The notes beneath the pieces were generated by a model. It ran no database searches and was not told where the DNA came from. It worked only from the letters and a program-made list of their open reading frames with translations. From the NCBI GenBank assembly GCA_041161475.1, contig JBEAUL010000062.1, positions 1 to 10,329 of the forward strand: a DNA stretch of 10,329 bases, in the 5' to 3' direction. Numbering within the stretch: the stretch's first letter is position 1; each line of letters starts with the position of its first letter. Below are positions 6,419-10,329 of this stretch, in pieces. The stretch is from JBEAUL01 sp041161475 (lineage in GTDB: Bacteria; Pseudomonadota; Gammaproteobacteria; UBA6186; Azoamicaceae). A program made the position numbers and the translations under genes.

Positions 6419-7465
6419 ATGATTCGCATTATTCAATCTTGGTTTAATCGATATTTTTCTGACCCAGAAGTGGTGTTATTGGTTGCCCTAATTGGGTTAG
6501 GCTTGTTTTTAGTTCTCTTTATGGGACATATTTTAACACCTGTTATTATCAGTATCGTATTTGCTTACTTACTCGAATGGATTGTGAAATATTTGCAACG
6601 ATACGATATTGGTAGACTCACCTCAGTGATTATTGTGTTTACGGGGTTTTTAGTCTTTTTTTCCCTTGTCTTTTTAATTTTAATGCCCCTACTGTGGAAA
6701 CAAATTGCCTTACTTATCGCTGATTTTCCAGCACTGGTTAACAAAGCCCATACACCTTTAGACATATTGGCGCAACAATTTCCAGAATATTTTTCTGAAC
6801 AACAAATTGATGCATTACTCAAATCAGTGATGCAAGATGTCAAAAGCTGGGGAGGTACGGTTATTTTTGCCTCTATTTCCTCTATCCCTGGTGTTGTCAC
6901 TTGGATAGTCTATATTGTTTTGATTCCTCTGCTCGTGTTCTTTTTTCTAAAAGATAAGGTCCTCATTTTTAATTGGTTAAGTGAATTTTTACCCGATAAG
7001 CGAGGCCTTGTCAGCGAAGTCTCTGAAGAAGTGAATACCCAAATCGGCAACTACTGTTGGGGTAAAATGATAGAAATTTTAGGCACCTGGTTCGTTGGAT
7101 ATATTGTATTTAGTTTGCTGGGCTTAAAATACACCTTGGTGCTTTCTTTTTTACTGGGGCTTTCTACCCTGATCCCTTATGTGGGTGTCGTGGTTGTCAC
7201 CATTCCTTTTGCTTGTGTGGCTTATCTACAATGGGGATGGGGCATTAATCTCGTATACGTAATGTCCGCTTATTTTATTATACAAGGCCTACAAGCCACG
7301 CTTGTTGAGCCCCTGTTATTCTCTGAGTCCCTCAATTTACACCCGATTGCCATTGTGATTGCCACGCTTGTATTTGGTGGATTTTGGGGATTTTGGGGTG
7401 TCTTTTTTGCCATTCCTTTGGCGACAGTGGTAAAAGCGGTATTAAATGCTTGGCCTCGTGATTAA
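6419..7465 (+). CDS. perM: PerM, AI-2E/UPF0118 family membrane protein
   Basis: A 348-residue polytopic inner-membrane protein of the PerM/AI-2E transporter family. From the chosen start it begins MIRIIQSWFNRYFSDPEVV, matching the RRFSDPEA opening of E. coli PerM. Membrane segments are predicted near 16-36, 40-55, 68-92, 158-177, 222-264 (two), 275-295 and 308-332, with a soluble stretch at about 93-157 typical of the family. Recognisable motifs are FAYLLEW, LVFFFLKDK (172-180), LIPYVG (251-256), EPLLFSESLNLHP (297-309) and FGGFWGFWGVFFAIPLA (319-335). The transported substrate of PerM is not firmly established; other family members act as AI-2 exporters or Na+/H+ antiporters. In E. coli perM lies next to bepA, and the perM-bcp-gcvR-dapA grouping occurs in other gammaproteobacteria; bcp is absent here. 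An alternative start at 6392 adds nine residues. Confidence 0.9.
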   Translation: MIRIIQSWFNRYFSDPEVVLLVALIGLGLFLVLFMGHILTPVIISIVFAYLLEWIVKYLQRYDIGRLTSVIIVFTGFLVFFSLVFLILMPLLWKQIALLIADFPALVNKAHTPLDILAQQFPEYFSEQQIDALLKSVMQDVKSWGGTVIFASISSIPGVVTWIVYIVLIPLLVFFFLKDKVLIFNWLSEFLPDKRGLVSEVSEEVNTQIGNYCWGKMIEILGTWFVGYIVFSLLGLKYTLVLSFLLGLSTLIPYVGVVVVTIPFACVAYLQWGWGINLVYVMSAYFIIQGLQATLVEPLLFSESLNLHPIAIVIATLVFGGFWGFWGVFFAIPLATVVKAVLNAWPRD

Positions 7466-8007
7466 GCGTATAATCGCACCGGGTCTAGGTAAACATCTAC
7501 ATTTCTTTCGTCACAGAATGCCATCAACTGTTCTTTGAAGGAAGCCAAATGTACTTTTCCTGGAATATTGGCTTTTAGGTTTACATTCACCATTCGGGTC
7601 CCCAATTGCGATAGATAAGTATTCACACTGAGCTCTTCTATCTGCACCCCATACTCCCCCAAAAAACTGGTGATATCGCTGAGCAGTGCGGGTCTGTCAA
7701 TCGCAATCAGTTGAACTGTATAACTCATCCAAGAAGCTTCTTCTTTTTCGGGTGCTTGCGTTCTTTTTACTTGTATGTTCTTGCCAAGCCGACGTTCTAG
7801 AATAGCAAGGGAGGCCTCAAGCTTCGCAACGGCTCCCCAATTACCCATGACAAGCAACATCATTGCGGTTTCTTCTCCCAGCGTATTCATACGACTGTTT
7901 AAAATTTGGCAACCTGTTGTAACACAAGCATTCAACACTTCTAAAAGCGTTTTGGTTTTTTTGCTGTCTAGAATGGTGATGGCTAAGTAATGCTCAGTGA
8001 CAATCAT
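7462..8007 (-). CDS. gcvR: Glycine cleavage system repressor GcvR (double ACT domain)
   Basis: A 181-residue protein with two ACT domains, about 6-75 (YLAITILDS, GCQILNSRMNTLGEETAMMLLVMG) and 97-172 (YTVQLIAIDRPALLSDITSFLGEYGV, then EELSVNTY and the MVNVNLKANIP strand). This is the GcvR layout. In E. coli GcvR binds GcvA when glycine is low and blocks activation of the gcvTHP operon; it does not bind DNA itself. The start at 8007 is supported by GAGGG nine bases upstream and by the normal family length; a longer reading from 8073 adds 22 residues with no ribosome-binding site. Its TAA shares TTAA (7462-7465) with the perM stop. The distance from dapA fits the dapA-gcvR pairing of many gammaproteobacteria, although here two genes intervene. 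Confidence 0.9.
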   Translation of the reverse strand: MIVTEHYLAITILDSKKTKTLLEVLNACVTTGCQILNSRMNTLGEETAMMLLVMGNWGAVAKLEASLAILERRLGKNIQVKRTQAPEKEEASWMSYTVQLIAIDRPALLSDITSFLGEYGVQIEELSVNTYLSQLGTRMVNVNLKANIPGKVHLASFKEQLMAFCDERNVDVYLDPVRLYA

Positions 8008-8016
8008 GTGAAATTT

Positions 8017-8021
8017 CCCTC
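8017..8021 (-). promoter_or_regulatory. Ribosome-binding site deciding the gcvR start
   Basis: The minus strand reads GAGGG here, nine bases before ATG 8007. This makes 8007, not the upstream in-frame ATG at 8073, the likely start. Confidence 0.7.
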
Positions 8022-8101
8022 TTTTTAATGCGTTATAGACATCGTGTAAACAGGCTGTTACGTGATATAGCAAGCGTATTAAACGATGTTTTGTGTTCTC
8101 T

Positions 8102-8129
8102 ATTATACCGAACTGTTTAGGCTTGGCTA
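8102..8129 (-). promoter_or_regulatory. Probable sigma-70 promoter for gcvR
   Basis: On the minus strand TAGCCA (8124-8129, four of six consensus -35 bases) is followed after 16 bases by a perfect -10 box TATAAT (8102-8107). Transcription would begin near 8095, leaving a leader of about 88 bases before gcvR. That leader carries a 7-bp inverted repeat, ACATCGT (8039-8045) and ACGATGT (8083-8089), of unknown meaning. Confidence 0.5.
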
Positions 8130-8154
8130 GATCGATAGATGCTCAGTAATTTAG

Positions 8155-8190
8155 TGTATATACAAAAGTAAACTTACTTGCTTGTTACTT
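8155..8190. repeat. Cluster of short symmetric repeats in the gcvR/yhhQ divergent region
   Basis: Within 36 bases lie the perfect palindrome TGTATATACA (8155-8164), an inverted repeat AAGTAA-AC-TTACTT (8166-8179) and a further TTACTT (8185-8190). They sit between the gcvR promoter and the yhhQ start, where operators would be expected. The regulator is unknown. The rest of the 8008-8246 gap shows only the promoters noted separately; I see no tRNA and no preQ1-riboswitch-like fold. Confidence 0.3.
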
Positions 8191-8234
8191 ATAAATGCGG
8201 TACGCTCTTGAATTAGTTAGTCAAACTGTTTTTT

Positions 8235-8240
8235 TATAAT
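8235..8240 (+). promoter_or_regulatory. Candidate -10 box for a leaderless yhhQ-tgt transcript
   Basis: A perfect TATAAT ends six bases before the ATG of the transporter gene, so the usual start point would fall on or next to the A of that ATG. There is no Shine-Dalgarno before the ATG, which fits a leaderless message. No good -35 is seen at the right distance (attagt at 8212-8217 is poor), so activation by a regulator or a different upstream promoter is possible. Confidence 0.4.
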
Positions 8241-8246
8241 GATGCT

Positions 8247-8267
8247 ATGGATAATCAGATTATCTAT
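8247..8267. promoter_or_regulatory. Imperfect palindrome over the yhhQ start codon
   Basis: GATAATC (8250-8256) and GATTATC (8258-8264) form a perfect 7-bp inverted repeat with one central base. The symmetry extends to 10-bp arms with one mismatch across 8247-8267. It begins at the start codon just downstream of the candidate -10 box, where a bound repressor would block initiation. It is also coding sequence, so the symmetry could be coincidental. Confidence 0.3.
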
Positions 8268-9062
8268 CCAATGATTCACTGGTTACAGCAACACTGTACT
8301 GCAGAATACTATACATTACTATACCTCGTTTTTTCAGGATTGTTGTTACTGGTTTCCCATCGATTGCTTGGCTTGCTCGGCCTTTACCTGTTCAATGCCC
8401 TGTCTTTGTTTGCCGCCAACATTCAAGTGCTGGGGTTTACTTCCTTTGCTTGGTTCCCTGAACCGATTGCTTTGGGCATTGTCACGGCAACAGCAACCTT
8501 TTTAGGCAGCGATATTATTACTGAACATTACGGCGTTAAAAAAGCACAATTGGGTATCTTTATCAGTTTATTTATGCAACTGTTATTTATGCTCATGATG
8601 CTGGGTGGCATGGGGTATAGACACCTGAATACAGCGGTTGAATCCTCTATTCAAACCTTGTTTATGCCTGGACCTCGCTTACTGGTTTCCAGTATTGTCG
8701 CTTACGGCATCAGCCAATACGTCGATATTCATTTATTCAAACTGATCAAGAAATGGTGCCAAGAGCGATATCTTTGGATCCGTACACTCGGCTCTATGAT
8801 TATCTCTGGTTCTGTTGATACGGCGGTTTTTAGTGTATTGGCTTGGATTGTGTTTAACCCCAGTCCCGTTGGCATTAAACAACTCTTTTTAAGCTACATA
8901 TTGGTTGGCTATTTAATGCGTATTCTTGTGCAAACACTGTCTGTTCCTTTAATGTATCTTTCGTATTATACTAAGCCCACAAACGAACTTATCGTGCTTC
9001 ATCCCTCTATTACAGCAAATGGCATTGAACCACGATTTCCGATATCATCCAACCATCAATAA
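8247..9062 (+). CDS. yhhQ: Queuosine-precursor transporter, YhhQ/QPTR (VUT, DUF165) family
   Basis: A 271-residue polytopic inner-membrane protein, longer than E. coli YhhQ (~221) at both ends. Family motifs are FNALSLFAANIQ (49-60), the signature ATFLGSDIITEHYGVKKAQ (83-101; Asp89, Glu93, Tyr95-Gly96), SQYVDIHLFKLIKKW (156-170), LWIRTLGSMIISGSVDTAVFSVLAW (176-200; Arg179, Asp191) and the last hydrophobic hairpin at about 213-240. About six membrane segments can be drawn. E. coli YhhQ imports preQ0 and preQ1; relatives in Chlamydia and other salvage bacteria take up queuine or other precursors. The gene lies 13 bases before tgt on the same strand, so the imported base is very likely the TGT substrate. 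The start has no Shine-Dalgarno; Met9 (8271) is an alternative but also lacks one. Which base is carried cannot be read from the sequence alone. Confidence 0.87.
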   Translation: MDNQIIYPMIHWLQQHCTAEYYTLLYLVFSGLLLLVSHRLLGLLGLYLFNALSLFAANIQVLGFTSFAWFPEPIALGIVTATATFLGSDIITEHYGVKKAQLGIFISLFMQLLFMLMMLGGMGYRHLNTAVESSIQTLFMPGPRLLVSSIVAYGISQYVDIHLFKLIKKWCQERYLWIRTLGSMIISGSVDTAVFSVLAWIVFNPSPVGIKQLFLSYILVGYLMRILVQTLSVPLMYLSYYTKPTNELIVLHPSITANGIEPRFPISSNHQ

Positions 9063-9075
9063 ACAGTATTATTTC

Positions 9076-10299
9076 ATGCAATATCCACATTTTTCATTTA
9101 CATACACCCCTTCTCCTGATAAAAATTCCCGGGCCCGCTTAGGCGTTTTGGAAACACCGCATGGCTCCATTAAAACGCCCGCCTTTATTTTTTGTGCGAC
9201 TAAAGCCGCAATTAAAGGTGTGCCCGTTGCCAACTTAGAGGCACATGATACCCAGATTATTTTGTCCAACACCTATCATTTAATGTTACAACCTGGCGCC
9301 GATGTGGTAGAAAAATTGGGTGGACTGCATCGTATGATGGGCTGGAACGGCCCCATGCTCACAGATTCTGGTGGATTTCAAATTTTTTCGCTCGGGCACG
9401 GTTCGGTTGCAGCAGAAATTAAAGGCAACCGCGGACAGGGTGCTGAGCGCCCTAAAACCCTTTCCCGAATTACTGAAGAAGGCGCCTTGTTTCGGTCATA
9501 TGTCGATGGGTCAAGCCATTTACTCACACCAGAAAAGTCGATACAAGTACAACGAAAATTGGGTGCTGACTGTATTTTAGTCTTAGACGAATGTACGCCT
9601 TTTCATGTCGATAAAGCCTATACAGAGCGTTCCATGCAATTGAGTCATCGTTGGGCCTTACGCAGTCTTGCTGAATTTCAAAAACACCACGACGGTAAAC
9701 AAGCCTTGTACGGTATTATCCAAGGAGGCGTTTATCCCGATTTACGTCGCATCAGTACACAATTTGTAAATGAACAGCCCTTTTTTGGGCATGCAGTCGG
9801 CGGATCGCTGGGCGCATCTCAGGAACAAATGGCAGAGGTTGTCGGTATAACCATGCCCTTATTGTCTCGCGATCGACCCGTACATTTATTGGGTATTGGT
9901 GGCATTGCCGATATTTTCATGGGAGTCGATATGGGTATCGATACCTTTGATTGTGTGCATCCAACCCGATTGGCGCGTCACGGGGGCGCCCTTGTTCAAC
10001 CACATCAATTGCCAGATGCGGTGCGCGAAAAAGATCCAACGCGAGACCATATTAATTTAAGAAACAGTATTTTTAAAACCGATGATAGCCCCATCGCAGA
10101 AGATTGCAGTTGCCAAACTTGTCGTACCGTGAGCAAGGGCTATCTGCACCATTTATTAAAAGCCAAGGAACTATTAGCCTGCACGCTGGTATCCATACAC
10201 AATATTGCATTTATGAATCGCTTATTGTCTGAAATTAGAGCAGGCATCGCCAATAATACCTTGGCTATGGTGAAAAAAGCATGGGTCGCGGAATACTAA
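9076..10299 (+). CDS. tgt: tRNA-guanine(34) transglycosylase, divergent form (probable queuine type)
   Basis: A 407-residue TIM-barrel enzyme exchanging guanine 34 in GUN-anticodon tRNAs for a 7-deazaguanine base. Conserved elements are SNTYHLMLQPGAD (64-76), LTDSGGFQ (95-102; Asp97, acid/base), LDECTPF (170-176; Asp171), GIIQGG (213-218), GIDTFDCVHPTR (287-298; nucleophile Asp292), and the zinc site Cys344, Cys346, Cys349 with His375. It departs from the canonical preQ1 enzyme in two places. About 17-20 residues are inserted after FSLG (about 107-127), and the substrate loop reads AVGGSLGAS (240-248) instead of A(I/V)GGL(S/A)VGE, putting Gly246 where preQ1 enzymes have Val233 (Zymomonas numbering). 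Glycine there also occurs in eukaryotic queuine-using TGT. The start at 9076 gives the family N-terminus; ATG 9019 would overlap yhhQ and add 19 unrelated residues. Neither start has a clear ribosome-binding site, so coupling to yhhQ is likely. Confidence 0.95.
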   Translation: MQYPHFSFTYTPSPDKNSRARLGVLETPHGSIKTPAFIFCATKAAIKGVPVANLEAHDTQIILSNTYHLMLQPGADVVEKLGGLHRMMGWNGPMLTDSGGFQIFSLGHGSVAAEIKGNRGQGAERPKTLSRITEEGALFRSYVDGSSHLLTPEKSIQVQRKLGADCILVLDECTPFHVDKAYTERSMQLSHRWALRSLAEFQKHHDGKQALYGIIQGGVYPDLRRISTQFVNEQPFFGHAVGGSLGASQEQMAEVVGITMPLLSRDRPVHLLGIGGIADIFMGVDMGIDTFDCVHPTRLARHGGALVQPHQLPDAVREKDPTRDHINLRNSIFKTDDSPIAEDCSCQTCRTVSKGYLHHLLKAKELLACTLVSIHNIAFMNRLLSEIRAGIANNTLAMVKKAWVAEY

Positions 10300-10329
10300 C
10301 GCCAATAAACTAGCATATCACTCTATTGC

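Noticed and set aside
6565..6900. Minus-strand 111-codon ORF inside perM
   Set aside because: It is an antisense reading of membrane-protein sequence; perM is clearly the real gene.
8008..8246. preQ1 riboswitch upstream of yhhQ
   Set aside because: I looked for the short preQ1-I pseudoknot pattern (C-rich loop and A-rich tail before the start codon) and did not find it; the candidate start point also leaves no leader for one.
9019..9075. Upstream ATG as the tgt start
   Set aside because: It overlaps the end of yhhQ, has no ribosome-binding site, and adds 19 residues outside the family pattern; the homologous N-terminus begins at 9076.
1..10329. CRISPR arrays, insertion sequences, phage genes, tRNA or rRNA genes
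   Set aside because: I saw no spaced direct repeats, transposase-like ORFs, terminal inverted repeats or recognisable RNA genes anywhere in the window.

Overview
The window looks like ordinary chromosome from a moderately AT-rich gammaproteobacterium. LolB, DapA, PerM and GcvR are gammaproteobacterial in type, and the dapA-perM-gcvR grouping recalls the wider enterobacterial and pseudomonad dapA/gcvR/bcp/perM/bepA neighbourhood. A Sel1-repeat lipoprotein and an unusual tRNA-guanine transglycosylase paired with a queuosine-precursor transporter suggest a host-associated lineage such as the Legionellales (Legionella/Coxiella-like). That placement is inference; no rRNA or other strong marker is present.

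Layout. Positions 1-2918 (minus strand) hold a leucine/isovalerate degradation operon. In transcription order it contains isovaleryl-CoA dehydrogenase (GTG start), a thiolase, and the first 177 codons of the methylcrotonyl-CoA carboxylase carboxyltransferase subunit, which runs off the left edge. Positions 2978-4030 (minus) encode a Sel1-repeat lipoprotein, divergent from lolB (4088-4753), the outer-membrane lipoprotein receptor. On the plus strand follow dapA (lysine and diaminopimelate synthesis), a possible 26-residue membrane peptide, a SIS-domain sugar-phosphate isomerase related to GmhA, and perM. perM meets gcvR (minus) tail to tail, the two stop codons sharing a TTAA. A 239-base divergent regulatory region (8008-8246) separates gcvR from the last operon, a YhhQ/QPTR-type queuosine-precursor transporter gene followed 13 bases later by tgt, which fills the window to 10299. 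The final 30 bases contain nothing I can call.

How the genes work together. The left operon takes isovaleryl-CoA to methylcrotonyl-CoA and then methylglutaconyl-CoA; the thiolase handles acetoacetyl-CoA from the end of the pathway. The central genes are mostly housekeeping (envelope biogenesis, DAP synthesis, glycine-cleavage control), with the SIS isomerase as an apparent newcomer.

The most interesting part is the right end. The TGT is not the canonical preQ1 enzyme. It has an insertion after its catalytic TDSGGFQ motif, and the substrate-pocket loop normally reading GGLSVGE or GGLAVGE reads GGSLGAS, with glycine where preQ1 enzymes have valine. The same valine-to-glycine change is found in eukaryotic, queuine-using TGTs, and a similar loop occurs in Chlamydia TGT. 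With a dedicated transporter in the same operon, this points to direct salvage of the queuine base, probably from a eukaryotic host, rather than synthesis from preQ1.
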